The position numbers and the translations under genes were made by a program. A stretch of DNA of 64,000 bases from Phocaeicola vulgatus ATCC 8482 (GTDB taxonomy: Bacteria; Bacteroidota; Bacteroidia; Bacteroidales; Bacteroidaceae). The stretch is from NCBI RefSeq assembly GCF_000012825.1, contig NC_009614.1, positions 3,658,001-3,722,000 on the forward strand. Reading direction: 5' to 3'. This document shows positions 8,457 to 17,250 of the stretch, in pieces (position 1 is the stretch's first letter; each line of letters opens with the position of its first letter). The notes below the pieces were generated by a model. That model searched no databases, was not told the DNA's origin, and saw only the letters and a list, made by a program, of their open reading frames with translations.

Positions 8457-9815
8457 TCATGCTGCTTTAGCTGTTTTGTTTCTGATTTTTTCTATCATCA
8501 GTATGGCATTTGCCGTATGTATTCCAAAGAAAATCCACAGTATTTCCGTCTTCCTGTTTCTGGCCTTTATCCTTGAGAGCGAGTAATGTTGCTTTTGAGT
8601 GCCGAAGCTTCCTTCAAGCCGTGTTGCCCTTTCTTTTGAGAGTTCGCTTCTAAGCACCTTCCTCAAAGGCTCATCTTTGGCCGCCCTTCCCTTGCGCACA
8701 AAGGATGTGGATATCCCATATTTTGTACAGAACTTTCTGTTGGCATTATTGGCATATATGGAATCGGCAGCCACACATCTTACCCTTACATTCATAAGCT
8801 TCTGCTGCATACGGATACAGTCCTTCAAGCGTATACCCTCATTGAATGCCTTGAACGAGAGGTGTTCGATGAACGATATGCCGTCTATCTGTATATTATT
8901 GACCTTTGCACCGAACTCGACGGACTTGTTTTCCTTGCCTCTGACGATGGGACGTACATAATGACGGTCAATGCTGACGATGCGGTCACTGACTTTCCGC
9001 CCTTCAAACATTTCCTTTTCTTGTACAAGCACCTTTCTGATGATGGAAAGACGCTTATGATAATCCTGGGTATATCGGAGTAAAGCACCGTACTCGCTAT
9101 GGATCCCATCCCTTTGACTGAGGAGCTTTTCAAGAAGCTTGATCATACGGCGCTTAAGCATTCTTGTCCTTGAAGCTCTCCTCTTTCTTTTCTTGCAGTA
9201 GGACAGATAGGATTCCGCCACATTCCTGTATTTGTTGCGCGGACGCCTTATGCCCAACTCCCTGCAATGCCGGCATATATGCCTGTAGAGCCATTCGAGG
9301 CTTTCCCAAAGGAGTTTCATGTCCGTAGGAAAACGCATGTGGCTTTCATAGCATGTGGCATCGGTCATGCAGACGTGAAGGTTATCAAGATAAGGTTTCC
9401 AGTGTGAAGCCAGGAGCTCCTGGAAAGAATCAATGTCAAGGCGGGATGCTATCTCATTACGGATGGCACTGACTATCTTGAAGTTGGTTATGGGAAGGGA
9501 CGGGGGAATCATAATTCCACAGAAAATCTGGTAGTGTATGTTCCCGTTCAGATGTTCCACCAGTTGCCTGTCGGAGAATCCGGTGTATGCCTTCAGGACC
9601 ATAAGGGCGATCTTTGCGGAAGGACTGAATCTGTTCCTGCGTCCCAGGCGCCGGTCCGACAGGCCGGCGGCTTTTGCCATACATTCAAACGGAAAGACCG
9701 AATGAAGCTTGCCAAGCTCACTCTCATTAAAACTCTTGCGGTATTTTTCCAGAATATCAAATTCTGTAAAACCCAAAGTAGGGTGAATTTCTGAAATATT
9801 CACTATCTTTGCCAT
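8457..9815 (-). CDS. IS transposase, DDE type (IS5/IS1182-like), copy 1
   Basis: A 452-residue transposase. The N-terminal part (about 50-130, RFSPSAKIALMVLKAYTGFS) resembles the DUF772 domain common to IS5/IS1182 enzymes. Candidate catalytic acids are Asp in CMTDATCYES, Asp in AADSIYANN and Glu in RLEGSFGTQ. A basic coiled segment (KKRKRRASRTRMLKRR) lies in the middle. It differs from the copy at 56770-58128 by a single residue (Asn here, Thr there, in the RGKE-KS segment). The gene is intact, so the element is probably still active. Confidence 0.92.
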   Translation of the reverse strand: MAKIVNISEIHPTLGFTEFDILEKYRKSFNESELGKLHSVFPFECMAKAAGLSDRRLGRRNRFSPSAKIALMVLKAYTGFSDRQLVEHLNGNIHYQIFCGIMIPPSLPITNFKIVSAIRNEIASRLDIDSFQELLASHWKPYLDNLHVCMTDATCYESHMRFPTDMKLLWESLEWLYRHICRHCRELGIRRPRNKYRNVAESYLSYCKKRKRRASRTRMLKRRMIKLLEKLLSQRDGIHSEYGALLRYTQDYHKRLSIIRKVLVQEKEMFEGRKVSDRIVSIDRHYVRPIVRGKENKSVEFGAKVNNIQIDGISFIEHLSFKAFNEGIRLKDCIRMQQKLMNVRVRCVAADSIYANNANRKFCTKYGISTSFVRKGRAAKDEPLRKVLRSELSKERATRLEGSFGTQKQHYSLSRIKARNRKTEILWIFFGIHTANAILMIEKIRNKTAKAA

Positions 9816-9834
9816 ATCTTATTAGTTTGGATAT

Positions 9835-9933
9835 TTCCCCCGTTTTGGCCGTCAAATCTTATTTTCGGGGGAATACCTAAAGATACAAAAAAGCCAACTA
9901 ATTCGCAATACTTTGTGTATGAATTAGTTGGCT
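9835..9933. promoter_or_regulatory. Two inverted repeats upstream of the IS transposase
   Basis: TTCCCCCG (9835-9842) pairs with CGGGGGAA (9866-9873), and a 13-bp perfect stem (9892-9904 with 9921-9933) lies nearer the IS end. Both stand between the right end of the element and the transposase start. Such structures in IS elements often stop transcripts coming in from outside or mask the ribosome site; that role here is inference. Confidence 0.55.
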
Positions 9934-9963
9934 GATTTTGTAATATTTAATGAATGTCCCTTT

Positions 9964-10026
9964 TTATCCGCAATCATAGGGGGCAATAAACTTTCATTTA
10001 TTATCCGGTAGTATGATTGCGGATAA
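9964..10026. repeat. 15-bp perfect inverted repeat downstream of fbp
   Basis: TTATCCGCAATCATA at 9964-9978 is matched by its exact reverse complement at 10012-10026, with an AT-rich inner palindrome (ATAAA/TTTAT) in the loop. It lies just past the fbp stop codon on the minus strand and immediately next to the IS right end. It may act as the fbp terminator or mRNA stabiliser, although a long T tract is not obvious. Confidence 0.6.
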
Positions 10027-10031
10027 TCTGT

Positions 10032-12032
10032 TTATATGGATTTCTCCTTGATAAGTCCTGTCCGGTAGGCCATCAGCAATTTCTTTAAATCGTTGATCTG
10101 TGTCACCAGTTCCCGTCCTTTGTCAGTGTCCTTTACCATCATGCGTTGGGTGCTCATTTCTACTATCTGGGTGCTCGATTTGATATCCTGCCCTTCTTCA
10201 ATGGCTTTTTGCATTGAGGTGAACGGTTCGTGCTGTACCAGTTGGAATCCGCGCGAATGGTATACCAGTGTATATCCGGCAATTCCGGTTTCCGAATGGT
10301 ACGCTTTAGAGAATCCTCCGTCTATGACCATCATCTTGCCGTTTGCTTTTATCGGATTCTCACCTTGGATGGTTTTTACGGGTACATGCCCGTTGATGAT
10401 ATGGCGGTGTGTTCCTATCACGCCGAACTCGTCCAGCAGCATATCACATACTTTTTCTTCATTGCGCAGGCTGTAATAGTGACCTTTCACTTCCTTGTGC
10501 AACTCTTTCTCTTTTAAGAAGTAACGTTCAAAAGTAGCCATTTTGTCTTTGTCGAAAGCAGGGGAGTCTTTGCCACACCACAAGTACCATACATAGTCTA
10601 CGGCAAAGGGTCTGTCCTCGTTGTCTTCCTCAGCGAAGAAGGCGGTACGGATCAAGTGCCCTACCTTTTCCAGCAAGGCTTTTCCTTTGTACATTTTTCC
10701 GGCTATGGACACATCTTTCAGCGTACCGTCGGCATTCAGGGGTATGGAGGCGTGGAACAGCAGATTTGAGTTGCTCACCGTGTACATACATCCGTAACGG
10801 AACAGGCAGCGGATATGTTTTTTCAATTTCTCACTGCTGACAAACGAACGATGGAGTTTGTTCATAATCTCCCGTTCTTCGTCTGTCAGCTTATAAGGAT
10901 CGGCAGGATTTACCGTAGGAAGAAAGCTGTCTTTCAGTTCATATTCTTTTCCATTGGGCATTGTGATAGTCTTACGCTCAAAATCTATACGGTGTAGCAG
11001 CATACGGTCGTCCATCTCGAAATCGGGGCGGCGCCTGATAATCTCTGCTTCCAGCTTGAACTGGATAACACTGATTGCTTTGTGCATCTGGCCTATCATG
11101 CGCAGTGTCTTGGCATTGTAAGTACAGTCTTCTTTCTCTACTTTCGGTCCGAATAGGGTGCAGGGATCGTCTGCGTATGTTTCCATGGCAAAGGTGGCCA
11201 AGGGCAGAAGGTTGATGCCATATCCATCCTCCAAGGCGGCAAGGTTGCCATAACGCATGGCCAGGCGTAGCACGTTTGCCATACAGCAGTCGTTGCCGGC
11301 TGCGGCTCCCATCCATAAAATGTCATGGTTTCCCCATTGTACATCGAAATTATGATAATCGCATAATATGTCCATAATGCGGTGGGGGGCGGGACCACGG
11401 TCGAATATATCACCCAGCACATGCAGTGTGTCTATGGTGAGCCGTTGGATGAGGTTGCATAAGGCAATGATAAAGTCATCGGCGCGGCGGGTAGAAATGA
11501 TGGTGCTGATGATGACGTTAATATACGCCTGCTTGTTGGGAACCATTGAGTTTTCGTGCAACAACTCCTGAATGATATACGAGAATTCTTTGGGAAGCGA
11601 CTTCCGCACTTTGGAACGGGTATATTTGGAGGATACATTCTGGCATACACGTACCAGTTGGTTCAACGTGATGACATACCAGTCGTCCAAATCCGTTTCC
11701 ACTGCTTTTACCAGATCCAGTTTTTGTTCCGGATAATAAATCAGCGTACATAGTTCTTTTTTTTCATTCTCGCGCAGGGTATTGCCGAATATTTCATTTA
11801 CTTTTCTTTTGATGGCCCCGGAAGCATTCCGCAATACATGCTGGAATGCTTCGTACTCTCCGTGCAGGTCGGCAAGGAAATGTTCTGTACCTTTAGGCAG
11901 GTTCAGAATAGCTTCCAGGTTGATTATTTCCGTACTGGCATCGGCTATAGTGGGGAAACTATGCGACAGCAGTTGCAGGTATCGCATATCTTCCTGTATG
12001 GTTTCCGGGGTGATAGAATTATAAGCGTTCAT
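10032..12032 (-). CDS. fbp: Fructose-1,6-bisphosphatase, class III
   Basis: A 666-residue protein, the size of the Bacillus/Bacteroides type (class III) FBPase, not the ~330-residue class I enzyme. It belongs to the calcineurin-like metallophosphatases: ADLHGEYEAF near residue 58, GDIFDRGPAPH near 195, WGNHDILWMG near 220 and INGHVPV toward the C-terminus supply the two-metal site. It hydrolyses fructose-1,6-bisphosphate in gluconeogenesis, needed when growing on acids such as galacturonate. It follows the transporter gene by 9 bp on the same strand, so they are probably cotranscribed. Confidence 0.95.
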   Translation of the reverse strand: MNAYNSITPETIQEDMRYLQLLSHSFPTIADASTEIINLEAILNLPKGTEHFLADLHGEYEAFQHVLRNASGAIKRKVNEIFGNTLRENEKKELCTLIYYPEQKLDLVKAVETDLDDWYVITLNQLVRVCQNVSSKYTRSKVRKSLPKEFSYIIQELLHENSMVPNKQAYINVIISTIISTRRADDFIIALCNLIQRLTIDTLHVLGDIFDRGPAPHRIMDILCDYHNFDVQWGNHDILWMGAAAGNDCCMANVLRLAMRYGNLAALEDGYGINLLPLATFAMETYADDPCTLFGPKVEKEDCTYNAKTLRMIGQMHKAISVIQFKLEAEIIRRRPDFEMDDRMLLHRIDFERKTITMPNGKEYELKDSFLPTVNPADPYKLTDEEREIMNKLHRSFVSSEKLKKHIRCLFRYGCMYTVSNSNLLFHASIPLNADGTLKDVSIAGKMYKGKALLEKVGHLIRTAFFAEEDNEDRPFAVDYVWYLWCGKDSPAFDKDKMATFERYFLKEKELHKEVKGHYYSLRNEEKVCDMLLDEFGVIGTHRHIINGHVPVKTIQGENPIKANGKMMVIDGGFSKAYHSETGIAGYTLVYHSRGFQLVQHEPFTSMQKAIEEGQDIKSSTQIVEMSTQRMMVKDTDKGRELVTQINDLKKLLMAYRTGLIKEKSI

Positions 12033-12041
12033 AGCTGGAAA

Positions 12042-13703
12042 TTATATAAAAAACATAAGTATTAATTGGGCTATAATGACCCGGCTGAACATGGACAGCG
12101 GATATACGGTGGCATAACTCACTGCCGGATTATCACCGGGTAACGTGTCATTGGCATAGTTCAATGCCATAGGGTTTGCCATGCTTCCACACAGCATGCC
12201 ACAGGTGCTTCCGAAGTCGAGGTGGCTTATGCGGAGGGCCACTAATGCCATAATGACTACTGGAATAAAGGTGATGGCGAAGCCTACAGCTATCCAGATG
12301 GCTCCTTCGGGGCGCATCACTGTCTCGAAGAAATGTGCGCCTGCATCCAGTCCCAGGCAAGCCAGATAGAGGGATAACCCGATACCGCGCAGCATCAGGT
12401 TGGCACTCCGGGTGGTATAAGTGATGAGGTGGAAACGGGGGCCAAAGCATCCGATAAGAATTCCTACTACGATAGGTCCGCCTGCCAGGCCTAATTTAAC
12501 GGGAGTGCTGATGCCGGGGATGGCGATAGGGATGGAGCCTAGTATCAATCCCAGTACAATACCTATAAAAATGGCGGCAAGATTAGGGTCCTTCAACGTT
12601 TTAACCGCATTGCCCAATACTTTTTCCACATTCTCTATGGCTTTGGCTTCTCCCACTACGGTCAGCCGGTCGCCCAGTTGGAGGATCAGCCCCGGTGTGG
12701 CAAGCAGTTGTACCCCGCTGCGCATCACACGGCTGATGTTGATGCCATAGCTGTTGCGCAGACGTAAAGAGCCTAGTTTTTTCCCGTTTATTTCGGGGCG
12801 GCTGATAACGATATGTTTGGAAATCAATTGGCTGTCTATGGCATTCCAGTCGATGTCTTCTTTATTCCAATCCTGGTTTTCCTGTTCGCCGAAAAGAATC
12901 GTGAGCGAGGGAGCGTCCTTTTCGGTGGTGATAACCAGCAGGCGGTCATTCTCTTTCAGTATTTTTTCTGAAGTGGGGATGCTTACCGTGCCTTCCCGCC
13001 ATAAACGGGAGATAACAAATTTAGGATAGCTTAATAAAGCTACTTCTTTTATGCTTTTATTGAAAATGGCGGGATTGTGCACTTTGAAGGTGGCAATGAA
13101 TGTCTGATTGGTGTCCTCGTGCTCGTGAATGTCGATATCTGAGGGACGGACAAATAATTTGCGTACCAGCAGCATGGCCAGAATAACACCTACCACTCCC
13201 AGCGGATAGGTTACGGCGCAACTTAACGCAGCGCCACTGGCGGGTTCCCCCATTTGTTTCAATGTCTGTTGGGCGGCCCCCAAAGCGGGAGTATTGGTGG
13301 TGGCTCCACAAAGGATGCCTACCATATCGCTCATCGGTATGCCTCCCAGTTTGCTGAAAAGCACCGTCATGACCGTACCTGTCAGAATAACGCCTATGCC
13401 CAGCATATTGAGCTGTACGCCGCCTTTACGGAATGAACTGAAAAAGCCGGGACCTACCTGCAAGCCAAGTTCGTATACAAAAAGCACAAGACCGAAACTC
13501 TCGGCGTAATTCAGCATATTCGGGTCGATTGAGAATCCCAGGTGTCCGGCCAGAATACCGGCAAAAAAGACGAAGGTAACTCCCAATGAAATGCCAAACA
13601 GGTGGATTTTACCTAAACCGAGCCCCACGGCAATGATAATCGAGAGGATTACAACCGCCTGTAAAGGCGTGTGTTCAAAAAATAAGCTATTTAACCATTC
13701 CAT
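12042..13703 (-). CDS. AspT/YidE-type membrane transporter with RCK_C domains
   Basis: With the start at ATG 13701-13703 the protein has 553 residues. Two blocks of hydrophobic helices (about 1-175 and 375-553, the second starting LAAIFIGIVLGLILGS) each carry the GxxxGxxTNTPALGAA or GMLCGSMANPMALNYA type repeat of the aspartate-alanine exchanger family. Between them are two cytoplasmic TrkA/RCK C-terminal domains (about 200-285 and 290-370). The substrate cannot be told; members exchange dicarboxylates or amino acids. A TATCTTTG promoter lies so close to the ATG that the mRNA may have almost no leader. The longer frame from 13736 would start inside that promoter. Confidence 0.85.
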   Translation of the reverse strand: MEWLNSLFFEHTPLQAVVILSIIIAVGLGLGKIHLFGISLGVTFVFFAGILAGHLGFSIDPNMLNYAESFGLVLFVYELGLQVGPGFFSSFRKGGVQLNMLGIGVILTGTVMTVLFSKLGGIPMSDMVGILCGATTNTPALGAAQQTLKQMGEPASGAALSCAVTYPLGVVGVILAMLLVRKLFVRPSDIDIHEHEDTNQTFIATFKVHNPAIFNKSIKEVALLSYPKFVISRLWREGTVSIPTSEKILKENDRLLVITTEKDAPSLTILFGEQENQDWNKEDIDWNAIDSQLISKHIVISRPEINGKKLGSLRLRNSYGINISRVMRSGVQLLATPGLILQLGDRLTVVGEAKAIENVEKVLGNAVKTLKDPNLAAIFIGIVLGLILGSIPIAIPGISTPVKLGLAGGPIVVGILIGCFGPRFHLITYTTRSANLMLRGIGLSLYLACLGLDAGAHFFETVMRPEGAIWIAVGFAITFIPVVIMALVALRISHLDFGSTCGMLCGSMANPMALNYANDTLPGDNPAVSYATVYPLSMFSRVIIAQLILMFFI

Positions 13704-13707
13704 ATTG

Positions 13708-13715
13708 CAAAGATA
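13708..13715 (-). promoter_or_regulatory. -7 promoter element at the start of the transporter gene
   Basis: Minus-strand TATCTTTG followed by CA, an exact TAnnTTTG match. Its last base is only 4 bp from the ATG at 13703, so a normal start about 5-8 bp downstream would give a leaderless or nearly leaderless message. Confidence 0.5.
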
Positions 13716-13779
13716 GTACATTTTTAAGTTCTGCAAGCGATAAATAGGTATTTATGGATGGAACATGACTCATCTCGTT

Positions 13780-14577
13780 CTATAAATGATTCTTTTCCTC
13801 CAGCCACGCATCAATCAGTTTTCTTGCCAGGCTCAGCTTTTTGGGTATCTCCGGCAAGTTGTCTTTGGTATAGAAAGCGCCGGCACTCAGTTCTTCTTGT
13901 TGTAGTTTGATGTTTCCGCTTTCATAATCGGCGGTGAAGCCTATCATGATTCCGCTGGGATAAGGCCACGGCTGGCTGCCGAAATATTTCAGGTTTTTGA
14001 TATGGAGTCCTGTTTCTTCCAGTACCTCGCGGTGCACACATTCCTCCAAAGTTTCGCCCGGTTCAAGAAAACCGGCTACCAAACCGTTGAAGGTTCCCCG
14101 GAAGTTGCGGGCGTGGACCAGCAGTATGCTGTCTTCCCGGCGTATCAATACAATGATGGCAGGAGAGATGCGCGGATAAATTTCCTGACGACATTGGGGG
14201 CATTTTTTAGCAATAGGAGAAATCTGTACGGTAGGTACGCCGCACATGGGGCAATAGCGGCTGTTCTTGTCCCAATTCAGTATCTGGAAGGCTTTGCCAC
14301 CCACATTGTACTCTTCCCAAGGCAATACGTCGTATGAACTCCGGAGATCCATCATCAGGTGGCGGTCATTTTCGCTGCCGGGCACCGGGGCATGTACGGA
14401 GAAAGTCTTGGCAGTGCGTCCCTCTATCTCTCCGATGGTGTGGATAGTGCTTCCCACCGGAACAGGCATGGGAGGCTCTGTTCCGAAAGGTATGGTGTAC
14501 ATTCCGTTCTTTTTCTCTATCAGCAGCTGATCCTTATAAAAAACGAACCAGCCGCAGGTTTCTATATCTTCTTCCAT
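13780..14577 (-). CDS. nudC: NAD(H) pyrophosphatase / RNA decapping Nudix hydrolase (NudC family)
   Basis: A 265-residue protein. It has a zinc ribbon with Cys109/Cys112 (CPMCG) and Cys126/Cys129 (CPQCR), a Nudix box at about 169-191 (GFLEPGETLEE...REVLEETG), and the SQPWPYP motif at 201-207 that marks the NADH-type subfamily. It splits NADH into NMNH and AMP, and E. coli NudC also removes NAD caps from RNA. It lies 22 bp downstream of tex on the same strand and is probably cotranscribed with it. Confidence 0.93.
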   Translation of the reverse strand: MEEDIETCGWFVFYKDQLLIEKKNGMYTIPFGTEPPMPVPVGSTIHTIGEIEGRTAKTFSVHAPVPGSENDRHLMMDLRSSYDVLPWEEYNVGGKAFQILNWDKNSRYCPMCGVPTVQISPIAKKCPQCRQEIYPRISPAIIVLIRREDSILLVHARNFRGTFNGLVAGFLEPGETLEECVHREVLEETGLHIKNLKYFGSQPWPYPSGIMIGFTADYESGNIKLQQEELSAGAFYTKDNLPEIPKKLSLARKLIDAWLEEKNHL

Positions 14578-14599
14578 ATTCTTTTTTACCTTGTTGCAA

Positions 14600-16729
14600 T
14601 TATTGATTCAATCCTTTCATAGTGAGCTGGATGCGCTTGCGCTCTAGGTCTATGCTCATCACTTTCACTCGTACATGCTGATGGATGCTGACTACGGTGG
14701 TGGGGTCGCTCACAAATTTGTCGGCCAGTTGTGATACGTGCACCAGACCCTTCTCTTTGATTCCTATATCTACAAAGCAACCGAAGTTGGTAATATTGTT
14801 CACAATGCCGGGCAGTTCCATTCCTTCAGTCAAATCCTCTATGGTCTTTACATTCTTGTCAAATTCAAAAACTTGGATTTGTTGCCTTGGGTCGCGTCCC
14901 GGCTTGTCCAATTCCTGCATGATGTCTGTCAGGGTGGGAAGCCCCACTGTCGGGGTGACATACTTCTTGATATCAATCCGGCTGCGCAGTTCTTTGCTTT
15001 TTATCAGTTCGTCTACGGTGCAGTTCAGGTCTTTGGCTATTTGCTCCACTATGGGATAGCTTTCGGGATGCACGGCCGAGTTGTCCAGCGGATTCTTCGC
15101 TTGTGGGATACGCAGGAACCCTGCGCATTGCTCAAACGCTTTCGCTCCCATCCGGGGTACTTTCAATAACTCCTTGCGTGAACTGAAAGGCCCGTTCTCG
15201 GTGCGGTAATCCACAATGTTTTGAGCCAAGGCAGGACCTAGTCCCGATATATAAGTCAGCAGATGGCGGCTGGCGGTATTGAGGTTCACACCTACCAGGT
15301 TCACACAACTTTCCACTGTCTGGTCCAATGATTTCTTCAATAAAGTCTGGTCCACATCATGCTGGTATTGTCCCACTCCGATAGATTTGGCATCTATTTT
15401 CACCAGTTCGGCCAGCGGGTCCATCAACCGGCGGCCTATGGATACGGCTCCACGCACGGTCACGTCGTATTCAGGGAACTCGTCTCGGGCGGTTTTCGAG
15501 GCCGAGTAAATGGATGCTCCGTCCTCGCTTACTACAAATACTTGCAATTCACGGTCATAGCGTTGTGAAGTGATGAATTGTTCTGTCTCACGGCTGGCGG
15601 TGCCATTGCCTATGGCGATTGCCTCTATCTGATATTGTTCTACCAATTTCACGATGCTGCGGGCTGCCTGTGAGTATTCATTCTTGGGCGGATGCGGATA
15701 AATGGTTTCATTGTGCAGCAAAGAGCCTTGTGCGTCCAGACAGACTATTTTACATCCGGTACGGTAGCCGGGATCAATTCCCATGACCCGTTTCTGTCCC
15801 AAAGGAGGAGCCAGCAGAAGCTGTCTCAGGTTTCCGGCGAAGACGCGGATTGCCTCCTCGTCGGCTTTCTCCTTGCTCAAGGCTGAAAATTCGGTTTCGA
15901 TGGAAGGCTTCAGAAGCCGCTTGTACGCATCACGCACTGCCTCACCTACCTGGCGGCTGCATTCATTGTTGCCACGGACATACATTTGTTCCAGCCGTCC
16001 GGCGCACTCTTCGTCATCAGGACTTATACTTACTTTCAACAGGCCTTCCGACTCTCCCCGGCGGATAGCCAGCAGACGGTGGGAGGAACAGCGTTTCAAA
16101 GGTTCGCTGAAATCGAAATAATCGCGGTATTTGGCAGCTTCTTCCTCTTTGCCTTTCACCACTTTGGAGGTGATGACAGCTTGTCGGGAAAATTGGTTGC
16201 GCAGTTGGTTGCGGGCGCGCTCGTCCTCGCTCACTTGTTCGGCTATGATGTCGCGCGCGCCTTTCAGCGCATCCTCTTCGTCTTTCACATCTCCTTTCAC
16301 AAAAGCGGGGAGACGGCTGTCCAGATGGTTTTCGCGTTGCAATAACAGTAAGGTGGCAAGCGGTTCCAGTCCTTTTTGCCGTGCCGCTTCGGCGCGGGTC
16401 TTACGTTTCGGCTTATAGGGCAGATATATGTCTTCCACTTCGGTGGCATCCCAACTCTGTTCAATGCGTTTGCGCAATTCTTCTGTCAGTTTGCCCTGTT
16501 CTTCTATGGTAGAAAGAATGGTTTCTTTTCGCTTGGCCAGTTCACACAACTTGTCATTTCTGTCTTTAATTTCGCCTATTTGTACTTCGTCCAGCCCTCC
16601 GGTTGCCTCTTTCCGGTATCGGCTTATGAAAGGGATGGTAGCTCCCCCGCCCAGTAGAGATAATGTATTGTCTACTTGATGTACGGAAACCTTCAGGGCT
16701 GCGGCAATCATTTTATTGAATAGTTCCAT
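14600..16729 (-). CDS. tex: Tex family RNA-binding transcription accessory protein
   Basis: A 709-residue protein, close to the family's ~720-780. In order: N-terminal Tex helical region, a YqgF/RuvX-like fold (VMGIDPGYRTGCKIVCLD, about residue 320), helix-hairpin-helix motifs (LNTASRHLLTYISGLGPALA and VPRMGAKAFEQCAGF), and a C-terminal S1 RNA-binding domain (GMELPGIVNNITNFGCFVDI, about 635-705). Tex binds nucleic acids and is linked to transcription and stress. It heads a leftward block followed by nudC, with a TACCTTTG promoter element 23 bp upstream. Confidence 0.95.
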   Translation of the reverse strand: MELFNKMIAAALKVSVHQVDNTLSLLGGGATIPFISRYRKEATGGLDEVQIGEIKDRNDKLCELAKRKETILSTIEEQGKLTEELRKRIEQSWDATEVEDIYLPYKPKRKTRAEAARQKGLEPLATLLLLQRENHLDSRLPAFVKGDVKDEEDALKGARDIIAEQVSEDERARNQLRNQFSRQAVITSKVVKGKEEEAAKYRDYFDFSEPLKRCSSHRLLAIRRGESEGLLKVSISPDDEECAGRLEQMYVRGNNECSRQVGEAVRDAYKRLLKPSIETEFSALSKEKADEEAIRVFAGNLRQLLLAPPLGQKRVMGIDPGYRTGCKIVCLDAQGSLLHNETIYPHPPKNEYSQAARSIVKLVEQYQIEAIAIGNGTASRETEQFITSQRYDRELQVFVVSEDGASIYSASKTARDEFPEYDVTVRGAVSIGRRLMDPLAELVKIDAKSIGVGQYQHDVDQTLLKKSLDQTVESCVNLVGVNLNTASRHLLTYISGLGPALAQNIVDYRTENGPFSSRKELLKVPRMGAKAFEQCAGFLRIPQAKNPLDNSAVHPESYPIVEQIAKDLNCTVDELIKSKELRSRIDIKKYVTPTVGLPTLTDIMQELDKPGRDPRQQIQVFEFDKNVKTIEDLTEGMELPGIVNNITNFGCFVDIGIKEKGLVHVSQLADKFVSDPTTVVSIHQHVRVKVMSIDLERKRIQLTMKGLNQ

Positions 16730-16751
16730 GTCTGTTGTTTTCTTTTGGGGG

Positions 16752-16759
16752 CAAAGGTA
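16752..16759 (-). promoter_or_regulatory. -7 promoter element for tex
   Basis: Minus-strand TACCTTTG, an exact TAnnTTTG match, 22 bp before the tex ATG (16729). Motif and position only. Confidence 0.6.
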
Positions 16760-16789
16760 TAAAAAAGGTATGGGTTTTTCCGTATAATT

Positions 16790-16930
16790 TGAGGTTGAAA
16801 ACAGTGTATCTTATCCGTTCGCTCGGTATTCTCTTGATTTTGAAATGACTGCATCGATCCAGGAAGTCATGGAAACATTGTGTTTATTGGATGACAACTT
16901 ATCATGGGAAAAGAAAAATACAGGATAAAT
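16790..16930 (+). pseudogene. C-terminal coding remnant, perhaps of a FecR-like anti-sigma factor
   Basis: An open plus-strand frame without a start runs through SYPFARYSLDFEMTASIQEV and ends with TAA at about 16928. The sentence EMTASIQEVMETLCLLDD resembles the C-terminal repeat domain (DUF4974-like) of Bacteroidetes FecR proteins, but it is too short to be sure. It lies directly upstream of a short signal-peptide ORF and the receptor fragment at 18369, so it may be what is left of a sigma/anti-sigma/receptor locus. Confidence 0.3.
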
Positions 16931-16957
16931 AATTATTTATGTAAAATCAGAATCACG

Positions 16958-17125
16958 ATGAATGCAAAAGTACTTGTTTTGATATTTTTGTTAGGATTTG
17001 TTGTTGAATATCCTATATATTCTCAAGAACATAATGGTAGAACCTATACTATAAAAGGGGCTTATAACTTGGTCGAATTTATAGAAATGCTAAAAGAAAA
17101 GACCGGTTGTAAGATAACATTATGA
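16958..17125 (+). pseudogene. Truncated secreted-protein start (55 codons)
   Basis: From the ATG at 16958 the frame gives a signal peptide (MNAKVLVLIFLLGFVVEYPI, then YSQ) and a short TYTIKGAYNLVEFIEMLKEK segment before a stop. The segment looks like the first strand-helix of an STN-type or DUF4974-type domain found at the N-terminus of TonB-linked receptors or the end of FecR. The gene appears cut off here; about 100 bp of unrecognised sequence follow before the nuclease gene. It may be the N-terminus of the receptor whose C-terminus starts at 18369. Confidence 0.35.
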
Positions 17126-17196
17126 CCAACAGCAGAAAAGAGGTTTCTCAATGAGAAGATAGCCCATAATGGGTATAACTAATAATATTGTAAGAA

Positions 17197-17230
17197 TTTG
17201 ATGTACAATCGAATAAAAAGCGTAACTTTG
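17197..17230 (+). promoter_or_regulatory. Promoter of the YhcG-type nuclease gene
   Basis: TAACTTTG at 17223-17230 matches TAnnTTTG exactly, with a TTTG at 17197-17200 in the -33 region, 22 bp away. Since the transcript would begin near 17237, the GTG at 17230 cannot be the start codon, which favours the ATG at 17251. Confidence 0.6.
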
Positions 17231-17250
17231 TGGAAATATCAAAGAAGATT

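Larger units (their letters stand above)
8276..9961 (-). mobile_element. Insertion sequence, 1,686 bp, copy 1
   Basis: The ends were found by comparing this copy with the second one at 56589-58274. Left end AGGGATATTCAGTAAAT and right end (read inward) AGGGACATTCATTAAAT form imperfect terminal inverted repeats. The flanks are TTTT on both sides, consistent with a 4-bp target duplication. It carries one transposase gene on the minus strand, a terminator after that gene (8309-8351), and two inverted repeats before it. Compared along the sequence, I found one base difference between the copies (T at 8929 against G at 57242), which suggests recent movement. It is IS5/IS1182-like by its transposase. 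Confidence 0.93.

Noticed and set aside
17230..17250. GTG start for the YhcG-type gene
   Set aside because: The GTG is the last base of the TAACTTTG promoter element plus the next two bases, so it would not be in the transcript.
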